The notes below the pieces were generated by a model that was not told the origin of the DNA, made no database searches, and worked only from the letters and a program-made list of their open reading frames with translations. From Ignavibacteria bacterium (GTDB taxonomy: Bacteria > Bacteroidota > Ignavibacteria > SZUA-365): a stretch of 64,000 nt of DNA. Below, in pieces: positions 10,201 to 21,104 of this stretch. The DNA lies in NCBI GenBank assembly GCA_016720835.1, contig JADKJW010000031.1, positions 310,001 to 374,000 on the forward strand, read 5' to 3'. How positions within the stretch are numbered: the first letter of the stretch is position 1; each line of letters starts with the position of its first letter. Position numbers and translations under genes: made by a program.

Positions 10201-13200
10201 TGATCTTCGGCACCTCATTTTCGGATGCGCGTATCCTGTATCAGGTGGAGCGCCGCGGCGTCATCACCGAGGAGCGCTGGCTGAAGATGAGCGGCGAGCA
10301 GCGGGCCTTCTCCGTGCCGATCCGCGAGGAGGACCGCGGGGGATTCACGCTGCGCTTCTCGCTGGTGAAGAACCGGAGGATCTACTCCGAGGAAGCCTAC
10401 ATCGCCGTGCCGTGGACGAACAAGGAACTGAAGATCACCACGTCGGTATTCCGCGACAAGATGCTGCCCGGCTCCAAAGAAGAATGGCGTCTCTCCGTGA
10501 AGGGCGAAAACGCCGAGGCCATCGCGGCGGAACTCGTCGCGGCGATGTACGACGCCTCGCTCGACGCCATCCGCGGGCACTGGTGGGAATCGCTCGCCTG
10601 GCCCACGTGGTACACGCAGGCGCGCATGAGTACGCACGCCTTCGGCACCAGTACGGCATCGATGCACGATTTCGATCTGAACCCGTATCCGGGCTCCTGG
10701 TCGCTGAGCTACCCGCGCCTCAACCTCTTCCTCCTCGACGACGGCGGCTGGTACGGCCGCGGTCGCAGATACCGCATGATGGCGAAGAGCGGCATGATGA
10801 ACGAAGCCGCGGCGCCATGGCAGCGCAGCGTGAACTCATGATGACGGCCGACGCCGTCGGCGGCGCCAAGGAGGAACGCGACGAGAAGAAGAAGGACGGC
10901 GCCGCGCCGCCTCCGCCTCCCGGCGCTCCGCGCGAAGACAAACCCAAAGAAGACGTCTCCGGGCGTGAAGGCGCGGACGAACTTCAACGAGACGGCGTTC
11001 TTCTTCCCGCAGCTGCGGACGGACGAGTCGGGCGGCATCACGCTGGCCTTCACGATGCCGGAGGCGCTCACGCGCTGGCGCTTCATGGCCTTCGCGCACA
11101 CGCCGGACATGAAGACCGGCATGCTGCAGAAGTTCGCCGTCACGCAGAAGGAACTCATGGTGGTGCCGAACGCCCCGCGCTTCCTGCGCGAAAGCGACGT
11201 CATCGTCTTCCCGGTCAAGATCACCAACCTCGCCGACCGCGACCTCGCCGGCACGGCGAAGCTCCAGATCTTCGACGCGCTCACCATGCAGCCGCTGGAT
11301 GCGGAGTTCAAACTCGCCGATGCGGAGAAGTCCTTCAGCACCATCAAAGGCCAGAGCACCAGCGTGAGCTGGCAGTTGAAGGTGCCCGAAGGCCTCTCGG
11401 CCATCGTGTACCGCGTGGTGGCGAAGTCCGGCGATTACTCGGACGGGGAAGAGGCGCCGCTGCCCGTGCTGCCGAACCGCATGCTGGTCACCGAGACCAT
11501 GCCGCTCAACGTGCGCGGCAACTCCTCCCGCACGTACACGTTCGAGAAGCTCGTGAACGCGGGCTCGTCGAAAACGCTGCGGCATCAGGCCTTGACGCTC
11601 GAGATGACCTCGCATCCGGCCTGGTACGCCGTGCAGGCGCTGCCGTACCTGCAGGAGTTCCCGTACGAGTGCTCGGAACAGAGCTTCAACCGCCTCTACG
11701 CGAACAGTATCGCCCAGCACCTCGTCAACTCGAGCCCCAAGATCAAGCGCGTCTTCGAATCGTGGAAGGGCACGGACGCATTGGTCTCGAATCTCGAGAA
11801 GAATCAGGAACTGAAATCCCTGCTGCTGCAGGAGACGCCATGGGTGATGCAGGGCAAGGACGAAGGCGAGCGGAAGAAGCGCATCGCGCTGCTCTTCGAC
11901 CTCAACACGATGGCAAACAACCTCGAGTCCGCGCTGCGCCGTCTCGAGAAGGCGCAGGGCTCGAACGGCGGCTTCCCGTGGTTCCCCGGCATGCCCGAGA
12001 GCCGCTACATCACGCAGTACATCGTGGCGGGCTTCGGGCACCTGCGCGAACTCGGCATCGACGTGTCGGAGCCGCGCATCAAGCGCATGGTGGAGCGCGC
12101 GGTGACGTACTGCGATCAGGACATGCGCTACGACTACGAGCGGCTGAAGGCGACGCCGGGCTTCAACCCGAAGCTCGATCACCTCGGCTACACCGAGATC
12201 CAGTACCTGTACGCGCGCAGCTACTTCGTCAAGCAGGAGATGCCGAAGGAATGCGTCGAGGCCTTCGAGTTCTGGAAGACGCAGGCGCGGCGCTACTGGC
12301 TGGGCAAGGGCCTGATGTGCGAAGGGCAGCTGGCGCTGGCGTTCTTCCGCTTCGACGAGAAGAAGATCGCGCTCGAAGTCCTCGCCTCGCTCAAGGAGCG
12401 CGCGCTGCAGAACGACGAGATGGGCATGTACTGGAAGCAGAACGGCGGCTGGTGGTGGTATCAGGCGCCGATCGAGACGCAGGCCGTGCTGGTGGAAGCG
12501 TTCGATGAAATCGCGAACGACAAGCTGGCGGTGGAGGAGATGAAGATCTGGCTGCTGAAGCAGAAGCAGGTGCAGGACTGGCGCACCACCGTCGCCACGG
12601 CGGACGCCTGCTACGCGCTGCTGCGCCGGGGCGCGGACCTGATCTCGTCGGACAAGCTGGTGGAAGTGACGCTCGGCGGAAAGAACGTGACGCCGGTGCA
12701 GGGCGACGGGACGAAGGTGGAGGCGGGGACGGGCTACTACAAGCTCTCGTACAACCGCACGGAAGTGAAGCCGGAGATGGGCCGGGTGACGGTGAAGAAG
12801 ACGGACGAGGGGATCGCGTGGGGCTGCGTGTACTGGCAGTACTTCGAGCAGCTCGACAAGATCACGCCGGCAAAGACGCCGCTGCAGATCGAGAAGAAGC
12901 TGTACAAGCAGGTGAACACCGACCAGGGCCTCGTGCTGGAGCCGATCACGGAGAACAGCCCGCTGAAGGTGGGCGACATCCTGAAGACGCGCGTGGAGAT
13001 CCGTGTGGACCGCGACATGGAGTACGTGCACATGAAGGACATGCGCGGCGCGGGCTTCGACCTGATCAACCAGCTCTCGCGCTACAACTGGCAGGGGCGT
13101 CTCGGCTACTACGAGGCGCCGAAGGACGCGTCGGTGAACTTCTTCATCTACTGGCTTCCGAAGGGCGTGCACGTGTTCGAGTACGCGCTGCGGGTCTCGC

Positions 13201-13298
13201 ACGCGGGCGTGTTCTCGAACGGCATCTCGACGATCCAGTGCATGTACGCCCCCGAGTTCGCCGCCCACACCCAGGGCTTCACCGTGACGGTCAAATAA
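7233..13298 (+). CDS. Alpha-2-macroglobulin family protease inhibitor, copy 1 (two compensating frameshifts)
   Basis: A large secreted thioester protein that traps proteases, about 2021 residues once two shifts are repaired. The ATG at 7233 has AAGGA 8 bases upstream; a signal/anchor helix spans about residues 4-25. A helical N-terminal region (to about 270) is followed by macroglobulin domains, including LYRPGQTVFFKG (MG2). A bait-like variable stretch is encoded at about 10640-10960. The A2M domain starts at NFNETAFFFPQLRTD, and the thioester motif CSEQ is at residues 1480-1483. As written, the frame stops at TGA 10839-10841. One base is missing near 10806-10816, and one extra G sits in GGG near 10957-10961 (copy 2 reads TCCGGCGTG there). 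The two cancel, so the rest is in frame. The shifts may be real or sequencing errors. A terminator follows at 13326. Confidence 0.85.
10932..13298 (+). repeat. Long direct repeat, copy 1 (3' half of A2M gene 1)
   Basis: This stretch matches 17237-19591 almost base for base. In the segments I compared I saw roughly one difference per 20-30 bases, mostly at third codon positions. It covers the A2M domain, thioester domain and C-terminal domains. Upstream of this point the two genes are clearly diverged. Confidence 0.85.
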
Positions 13299-13325
13299 AC
13301 GATCACCTGCATTCATGCAGAACAC

Positions 13326-13351
13326 CGAGGGACGGAGCAATCCGTCCCTCG
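13326..13351 (+). terminator. Rho-independent-type terminator after A2M copy 1
   Basis: Perfect 10-bp stem CGAGGGACGG / CCGTCCCTCG with a 6-base loop, 27 bases after the TAA of copy 1 and followed by GTTACTTT. It separates the two macroglobulin genes into different transcripts. Confidence 0.75.
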
Positions 13352-13520
13352 TTACTTTCCGGCCTGCCGCCGTGTCAATGAAGCAGACGGGCTGCACCCG
13401 CACGCGCTGACCGTGACGGCCCGATCCGACTCCCTGTGATAAACGGATTTCTTTCTCTACTATTGTCAGGGTTATTCACGCATCGATCGTACGCGCCTCG
13501 AGTACTCGAAGGAAGCCACC

Positions 13521-16500
13521 ATGCGACGCACCTGCCTTGTTCTTGCCGTCCTCTTGACCGTCAGCTCCTGCGCGGTACAGACGGTCCTTCGCGACCCGGG
13601 AATGTCTTCAGCGCCGGCCAATGGCTTGACGCGCACGGAGGAATCCTACACAGAAATATGGAAGGCAGTGGATGAAGCGATGAAGAGCGGGAAACCCCGT
13701 ACCGCGCTCGAGATTGTCGAGACGATATACACGCGGGCCGTGTCGGAACGGAATACGGTGCAGATCGTCAAGTCCGTGTCTCACCGTGTTGCGCTCCGCG
13801 CCGAGTTGAACGAGGACGGGGAACTCCTGCTCGTTCGCGATCTGGAGGCGGAGATTCGGATTTCCGGAGACCTGCCGGCGGCGATATTCCATTCCATGCT
13901 CGGGCAGTTCTACTGGACGTATTATCAACAGCATCAGCGCGAAATATCCGGGCCGAACGGCGACAACGGACACGGCCTCTGGAGACTTCCGCACCTGGGA
14001 TGCGAGGAAGCTCTTCGAGGCCGCGAAAATACACTACCTCGCGTCGCTGCGCACCGCGGCCCTTCTGCAGCGCGTGCCGCTCTCGGACGTAAAGGACCTG
14101 CTGGTTACAGGGTACAACAGCGATGCGTACCGGAGCGACGCATACCGGACATCGGCGTACGATATTCTCGCGCATCGCGCGGTGGAATTCTTCGCCGACG
14201 GCCGCACCGGGCTTCCGTCCGCGTCGGGCGAGTTCGGGTTCGAGACCCTCGACGGGTTGCTCCCCACATTGCAGTTCGTTGAGCAGCGCCTCGAGCCGTC
14301 CGACTCCAGCGACAACGCCCGGATCGCCCTCGGCCTGTACAGGCATCTGCTGCGCGCGCATCTGGGCGATGCCGGGCCGGACGCGCTCGTGGATCTCGAT
14401 CTCCTCCGCCTGGACTTCGCGCGGCGCATCACCCGGCATGACAACAAGGATACCGCATACTTCGGAGCGCTCGTGGAGCTGTATCTCCGCCACGCATCGG
14501 CATCCATCTCCGCCGAAGTGGGGTACCGCATGGCGCAGTATCACTACGACCGTGGTGATTATCCCGCAGCGCTCGCAATCTGCGAACGAGAAATTGAACG
14601 ATTCCCGGATTCCCGCGGAGGCGTGCATAGCGAAAATCTCCGAGCGAAAATCCTCACGAAGGAGTTGGACTTCTTTGTCGAAAAATCCGTGCTCCCCGGC
14701 AAGCCGATACTCGTCGCCGTCCGTTACCGTAATCTCTCGCGCGTCTACTGTCGTATCCTGGCGGAGAAACAATACCGGCAGATGTACGAGCAGTTCGAGC
14801 AGAAGGCGCGTACCGAAAGCGTGCGCATTCTGCTCGAATCGAAAATCCTTGAAGAATGGACAGTGGAGTTACCAGGAGCACAGGATTACCAAAGGCATGT
14901 GGTCGATATCGCCGCCCCCTCGATGCCCGTCGGCAACTATATCATGGTCGTGAGTACACGCGAGGACTTTTCGAGAACAAAGCCCAACACGCTTGCTGTG
15001 TGTGAGTTGCATGTCACAGGATTGAGCATGCAGAGCCAGCACTTGCGGGATCAATCGGATCTGCTGTGGATACGCGACGCAGAAAACGGATACTCCTTGC
15101 CGGGTGTGACCGCGCACATGTATCATCGCAGGGAGAACTGGTCGATCTCGAAGGTCGAGAAGATTCCGGTCCGTGATGCATTGTCGGACTCAAACGGATG
15201 CGTCAGACTCGAATTCGGCGCCTCGAACACCTCAATCAATGTCGCGTTGGAATGTAGCGGTGATACGTTCGATCCCGGAGAGAGTTACCATAAAGCTTCC
15301 TCCAAAATACGAGGTGAAACCGCGCGCGGTGTTTTTCACCGACCGCACACTCTACCGTCCAGGACAAACCGTCCTTTTCAAATGCCTCCTCGTGAACACA
15401 GACACGGATCGCACTGACCGGGACGTCGCGACCAATCTGCCGGTGACTGTGGATTTGCAGGATGAGAGATCCCAGACTGTCGCGACTGAGAGCTTCATCA
15501 GCAATGCATTCGGCAGTGTTCAGGGAAGTTTCCACGTGCCGCAAGGAGCGTTCACCGGTCGCATGACATTGCGCTGCCAATTCGGCGCTGTGTCGATACG
15601 GGTGGAAGAGTACAAACGTCCGAAGTTTGAAGTGGTCATGGAGACCGTCAAGGGAGTGGTCGCATTGGGTGATACTGTCATCGTCGCCGGAACTGCCAAG
15701 GCGTTCTCCGGCGCCATGATCGACCATGCGAAGGTGGTCTACATTGTGGTGCGTCACACGCATTTCGCCTCATGGTACTCCTCGGAAAGCGTCTATTCCT
15801 CAAGGAACCCTCCACCCCATTCCAGATAACCTCGTCATCTCGCAAGGGACGGTACCTACGGACGCCAAGGGACGATTCGAGATCACGTTCCCGGCTCTGC
15901 CTGATCGCGCCATTCCGCGTGGCATGCAGCCCGTGTTCAGTTACGAGGTCCGTGTCGACGTCACTGATAATGCCGGTGAGACGCACAGCGGGACGAGCCT
16001 CGTGCTCGCCGGCTATTCATCTGTGCTGCTCTCCGCTACGGTGCCCGAATCCTTTGATGTTCACGCGAAGGCTGCTGTGGCCATCAACTCCACCAACATG
16101 AATCATGCTCCCGTTTCCATCCGCGGGAGCGTGTCGGTGGAGAAACTCCGCGTGCCCGACCGGGTGTATCGTCAACGCATACTGCCGTGGCCTGACCGCT
16201 TCGCGATGAGCCGCGAAGAATTCATACGCGCTTTCCCGAACGATGTTTGGAAAGATGAACACATCGAGGACACCTGGCCTGTGGAGAAAATCGCCATCAG
16301 GCAGGATTTCTGGACGAATGCGGCGGGACAGGACACCGTGCAGCTCGCGCAGCTCGAACCCGGACGGTATCGTGTCATCGTCTCTGCAAAGGATCCTTCA
16401 GGAGACACGCTCCTCCTGAAGTATTTCTTCACTGCCTATTCCGACGACACGAATGCGCCGGCGACGATGGAAGGCTCGATGCTCTATCCCTTCATGCAGA

Positions 16501-19500
16501 CCTGCGAGCCGGGCGATACCGCGAGAGTGCTCTTCGGGACGTCGTTTTCGGATGCGCGTCCTGTATCAGGTCGAACGCATGCGAGGCATTACGGAAGAGC
16601 GCTGGTTGCTCTTGAACAATGAACAGCGCGCATTTTCCTGTCCGATCGCCGAAGAGGATCGCGGAGGAGTCCGGATGCGCTTCTCGATCGTTCGGGATGG
16701 TCGCCACTATCTGAAAGAGGCGTTCATTACCGTGCCGTGGACCAACAAGGAATTGGTGCTCAGCACTTCGGTATTCCGCGACAAGATGCTGCCCGGAACG
16801 AAGGAGGAGTGGCGACTTACCGTAAAGGGCGGGAAGGCTGAGACCGTCGCTGCCGAACTGGTCGCGACCATGTACGATGCCTCACTCGATGCGATCGATA
16901 GAAATGATTGGGCGACGTTCACCAATCCCATGTTGCGCGGCTCCAGGATGCAGATGGCAGGGGCCGGCGTATTATCCGCATCGAATTATGATTTCAAGTT
17001 GAATTCGTCACTGCCGACCTTCAACCTCGCCTACCCGCGTCTCAATCTTTTCCTTCTCGACAATGGTCGTGGCCGGTATCGCGAAATCGGGAACACGACG
17101 GTTGGGAGCATGATGTACACTCGCGGGGGCAGAGGAGGTCCGATTGTCGATCTGAACGCCACAAGCAGTAGGGAGACAATCTCTGCATTAACTGCTGGCG
17201 TCATGAACGAACCCGTACCCGGTGCTGCAGAACAACAACCCAAAGAAGACCTCTCCGGCGTGAAGGCTCGGACGAACTTCAACGAGACGGCGTTCTTCTT
17301 CCCGCAGCTGCGGACGGACGAGTCGGGCGGCATCACGCTGGCCTTCACGATGCCGGAGGCGCTCACGCGCTGGCGCTTCATGGCCTTCGCGCACACGCCG
17401 GACATGAAGACCGGCATGCTGCGAAGTTCGCCGTCACGCAGAAGGAACTCATGGTGGTGCCGAACGCCCCGCGCTTCCTGCGCGAAAGCGACGTCATCGT
17501 CTTCCCGGTCAAGATCACCAACCTCGCCGACCGCGACCTCGCCGGCACCGCGAAGCTCCAGATCTTCGACGCGCTGACGATGCAGCCGCTGGATGCGGAG
17601 TTCAAACTCGCCGATGCGGAGAAGTCCTTCAGCACCATCAAGGGCCAGAGCACCAGCGTGAGCTGGCAGTTGAAAGTGCCCGAAGGCCTCTCGGCCATCG
17701 TGTACCGCGTGGTGGCGAAGTCGGGCGATTACTCCGACGGGGAGGAAGCGCCGCTGCCCGTGTTGCCGAACCGCATGCTGGTCACCGAGACCATGCCGCT
17801 CAACGTGCGCGGCAATTCCTCCCGCACGTACACCTTCGAGAAGCTCGTGAACGCGGGCTCGTCGAAAACGCTGCGACATCAGGCCTTGACGCTCGAGATG
17901 ACTTCGCATCCGGCCTGGTACGCCGTGCAGGCGCTGCCGTACCTGCAGGAGTTCCCGTACGAGTGCTCGGAGCAGACCTTCAACCGCCTGTACGCGAACA
18001 GCATCGCCCAGCATCTGGTGAACTCGAGCCCCAAGATCAAGCGCGTCTTCGAGTCGTGGAAGGGTACGGACGCATTGGTCTCGAATCTCGAAAAGAATCA
18101 GGAACTGAAATCGCTGCTGATTCAGGAGACGCCGTGGGTGATGCAGGGGAAGGACGAGGGCGAGCGGAAGAAGCGCATCGCGCTGCTGTTCGATCTCAAC
18201 ACGATGGCGAACAACCTCGAGTCCGCGCTGCGCCTGCTCGAAAAGGCGCAGGGGTCGAACGGCGGCTTCCCGTGGTTCCCCGGCATGCCCGAGAGCCGCT
18301 ACATCACGCAGTATATCGTGGCGGGCTTCGGGCACCTGCGCGAACTCGGCATCGACGTCTCCGAGCCGCGCATCAAGCGCATGGTGGAGCGCGCGGTGAC
18401 GTACTGCGATCAGGACATGCGCTACGACTACGAACGGCTGAAGGCCTCGCCGGGCTTCAACCCGAAGCTCGATCACCTCGGCTACACCGAAATCCAGTAC
18501 CTGTACGCGCGCAGTTACTTCGTCAAGCAGGAAATGCCGAAGGAATGCGTCGAGGCCTTCGAGTTCTGGAAGACGCAGGCGCGGCGCTACTGGCTGGGCA
18601 AGGGCCTGATGTGCGAGGGACAGCTGGCTCTGGCGTTCTTCCGTTTCGACGAGAAGAAGATCGCGCTCGAGGTGCTGGCATCGCTCAAGGAGCGCGCGCT
18701 GCAGAACGAGGAGATGGGCATGTACTGGAAGCAGAACGGCGGCTGGTGGTGGTATCAGGCGCCGATCGAGACGCAGGCCGTGCTGGTGGAGGCGTTCGAT
18801 GAAATCGCGAACGACAAGCTGGCGGTGGAGGAGATGAAGATCTGGCTGCTGAAGCAGAAGCAGGTGCAGGACTGGCGCACCACGGTCGCCACGGCGGACG
18901 CCTGCTACGCGCTGCTGCGCCGGGGCGCGGACCTGATCTCCTCGGACAAGCTGGTGGAAGTGACGCTCGGCGGAAAGAACGTGACGCCGGTGCAGGGCGA
19001 CGGGACGAAGGTGGAGGCGGGGACGGGCTACTACAAGCTCTCGTACAACCGCACGGAAGTGAAGCCCGAGATGGGCAAGGTGACGGTGAAGAAGTCGGAC
19101 GAGGGGATCGCGTGGGGCTGCGTGTACTGGCAGTACTTCGAGCAGCTCGACAAGATCACGCCGGCGAAGACGCCGCTGCAGATCGAGAAGAAGCTGTACA
19201 AGCAGGTGAACACCGACCAGGGGCCTCGTGCTCGAGCCGATCACGGAGAACAGCCCGCTGAAGGTGGGCGACATCCTGAAGACGCGCGTGGAGATTCGTG
19301 TGGACCGCGACATGGAGTACGTGCACATGAAGGACATGCGCGGCGCGGGCTTCGACCTGATCAACCAGCTCGCGCTACAACTGGCAGGGGCGCCTCGGCT
19401 ACTACGAGGCGCCGAAGGACGCGTCGGTGAACTTCTTCATCTACTGGCTGCCGAAGGGCGTGCACGTGTTCGAGTACGCGCTGCGTGTCTCGCACGCGGG

Positions 19501-19591
19501 CGTGTTCTCGAACGGCATCTCGACGATCCAGTGCATGTACGCCCCCGAGTTCGCCGCTCACACCCAGGGCTTCACCGTGACGGTCAAATAA
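13521..19591 (+). pseudogene. Alpha-2-macroglobulin family protein, copy 2, lipoprotein type (seven frameshifts)
   Basis: Tandem paralogue of copy 1. ATG 13521 has the RBS AAGGAAG. The leader MRRTCLVLAVLLTVSSC has a lipobox (VSSC), so the intact protein would be a lipoprotein of about 2023 residues. Reading it needs seven shifts: +1 at about 13950 (GGG), +1 at about 15280, +1 at about 15815 (CCCC), -2 at about 16557, -1 at about 17425, +1 at about 19220 (GGGG) and -2 at about 19373. Repaired, the frame is fully open with no internal stop, and the thioester CSEQ lies at 17964-17975. From about 17237 to the end, the DNA is nearly identical to copy 1 (10932 onward), while upstream the proteins differ strongly. 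It is either a young pseudogene or a gene with indel errors; the count is far above the rest of the window. Confidence 0.8.
17237..19591 (+). repeat. Long direct repeat, copy 2 (3' half of A2M gene 2)
   Basis: Partner of 10932-13298, in the same orientation about 6.3 kb downstream. The homology edge lies just after the bait region, at CAACCCAAAGAAGAC in this copy against AAACCCAAAGAAGAC in copy 1. It ends at the shared GTCAAATAA stop; the downstream sequences are unrelated. Confidence 0.85.
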
Positions 19592-19618
19592 TTTTGCCCA
19601 TCATTTTCGACGAATAAA

Positions 19619-19644
19619 TTCAGGGCGTCCACGGGCGCCCTGAA
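19619..19644 (+). terminator. Terminator-like hairpin after A2M copy 2
   Basis: Stem TTCAGGGCG / CGCCCTGAA with an 8-base loop, 27 bases after the TAA. The T-tract behind it is weak (ACTTGTGTT). Confidence 0.6.
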
Positions 19645-19699
19645 ACTTGTGTTGCGCTGCCTCCGTATATACCGCAGTCATTCGAAATCGGAGCCAGCC

Positions 19700-20209
19700 A
19701 TGAAAACGCACACCGTCACCGCCGCGATTCTGTTCCTGTTCACCGTATCCGCACCGTCCTTCTCACAGACGTCCTGTTCCAACGACCCGGGACTGCTCGA
19801 CACGCCAGACGACATTCTGAACATGGTGACACGCTCGGATGACACGCTGATCCAGACCTACGCGGAGTACCATCCCGTGCTGCTCAAGACCGCGCTCGAC
19901 AATTACGCCGTGTGCCTGCGCTCCGACAACCATGGCGTCGTCGAGTCCGCCATCGCGCAGCTCGTGCGTCTGAAGCTCGATGTGCCGAACCTGAGCGCGC
20001 CCGACTGCGTGCGCGAGATGCGCCGGCTGTCCACCGAAGGCCGGACGCAGATGATACGGCTCAAGGCGCGCTTTGCCCTCATGCTCTGCGACGATCCGGC
20101 GCTCTTCGATCTCGCGCAGTTGCATCGCAGCGACGAGCCGGACGCCGTCTTCGCGGAAATCGCGTCGCAACTCCGCTCGAAACTCATCGTCAGTGAAGCT
20201 CGCGAGTAA
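19700..20209 (+). CDS. Small secreted protein of unknown function
   Basis: A 169-residue protein with a clear signal peptide (about residues 1-22, ending APSFSQ). The mature part is mostly helical, and its segments LLKTALDNYAVC, VVESAIAQLVRLKLDV and MIRLKARFALMLCDD look like short alpha-alpha hairpins of the HEAT-repeat type. It has four cysteines in the mature part (including CSND, CLRS, DCVR), which may form disulfides outside the cytoplasm. ATG 19700 follows GGAGCC; the longer open frame from 19649 lacks an RBS. The gene stands alone, between the macroglobulin pair and dedA. No family is recognised. Confidence 0.65.
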   Translation: MKTHTVTAAILFLFTVSAPSFSQTSCSNDPGLLDTPDDILNMVTRSDDTLIQTYAEYHPVLLKTALDNYAVCLRSDNHGVVESAIAQLVRLKLDVPNLSAPDCVREMRRLSTEGRTQMIRLKARFALMLCDDPALFDLAQLHRSDEPDAVFAEIASQLRSKLIVSEARE

Positions 20210-20268
20210 AGCGGCGGATCGAGCCGCGCACGCAGCCACACCTCCCTCTCTCTCTTCTCATAGATGCA

Positions 20269-20294
20269 GCGCCGCCCCGGCAACGAGGCGGCGC
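20269..20294 (+). terminator. GC-rich hairpin, probable terminator
   Basis: Perfect 8-bp stem GCGCCGCC / GGCGGCGC with a 10-base loop, 60 bases after the small secreted gene. The following CGCCATTTCCC gives only a weak T-tract. The rest of the gap to 20444 shows nothing else I can name beyond a TTTCGTGTGTTTCGAGTGTTTCGTG run. Confidence 0.5.
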
Positions 20295-20444
20295 CGCCAT
20301 TTCCCGCATGGAACCGATCTCGATCTTCTTCCACGAAAAAATCCTGTTTCGTGTGTTTCGAGTGTTTCGTGGACCGTCTTTCTTGCAGGCCTCAATGCCT
20401 CGCGCTAACTTGCAGATCAGCTTGTTCCACCCACACACAACTCC

Positions 20445-21092
20445 ATGCACGAACATCTCGCACTCCTCGTTCAGCTCCCCACACTTGAAGAAATCGTCCG
20501 CTGGGGAGGATACATCGGACTTTTCGCGATCATCTTTGCCGAGACAGGGATTTTCCTCGGCTTTTTCCTGCCCGGCGATTCGCTGCTCGTCACGGCGGGG
20601 CTCTTCGCCTCGAACCCCGAGAACGGCCTGAACATCGTCATTCTCGTCCCGCTGCTGTGTGTTGCGGCGGTCGCGGGGGACTTCACCGGATACACGATCG
20701 GGAAGCGCGCGGGGCACACGCTGTATAACCGCCCGCAATCGCGCATTTTCAGGCGAGACCACCTCTTGAAGACGAGGGAATTCTACGAAAAGTACGGTGC
20801 GATGACGATCGTGATAGCGCGTTTCATGCCCTTCGCGCGCACGTTCGCGCCCGTCGTGGCGGGCATCGCTGAAATGCGCTACCGGCGCTTCGCGACGTAC
20901 AATATCGTCGGCGGCATCTCCTGGATCTGCAGCATGACGCTGCTGGGCTACTTCCTCGGACGTTCCGTTCCCGGCATTGCCCAGAACATCGAGTACGTGA
21001 TCATCGTCGTGGTATTCCTCTCCATCCTGCCGCTCATCATCAAGTATATCCAGCACAAAAAAAATACACCCTCATCCACCACCACTCCGTAG
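20445..21092 (+). CDS. DedA-family membrane protein
   Basis: A 215-residue integral membrane protein of the DedA/SNARE-associated family. Members act in the inner membrane and are linked to lipid-carrier (undecaprenyl phosphate) flipping and membrane homeostasis. Family hallmarks are the re-entrant segment with ETGIFLGFFLPGDSLL, the GDFTGYTIGKRAG stretch, and FARFMPFARTF-like RFMPFARTFAPVVAG with its conserved arginines. There are about five hydrophobic segments and a basic tail (IQHKKN). It starts at the ATG at 20445. The gene ends 12 bases before the permease start, so the two may be co-transcribed. The exact substrate cannot be told from sequence. Confidence 0.9.
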   Translation: MHEHLALLVQLPTLEEIVRWGGYIGLFAIIFAETGIFLGFFLPGDSLLVTAGLFASNPENGLNIVILVPLLCVAAVAGDFTGYTIGKRAGHTLYNRPQSRIFRRDHLLKTREFYEKYGAMTIVIARFMPFARTFAPVVAGIAEMRYRRFATYNIVGGISWICSMTLLGYFLGRSVPGIAQNIEYVIIVVVFLSILPLIIKYIQHKKNTPSSTTTP

Positions 21093-21104
21093 AGGAACAC
21101 GCGT

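Noticed and set aside
10806..10961. Programmed frameshifting in macroglobulin copy 1
   Set aside because: No slippery heptamer or following pseudoknot is evident at the first shift, and two shifts would be needed; errors or mutation are simpler.
11040..13403. Long minus-strand open frames opposite the macroglobulin genes
   Set aside because: They mirror the third-position GC bias of the plus-strand gene, and the same frames recur opposite copy 2 because the DNA is duplicated.
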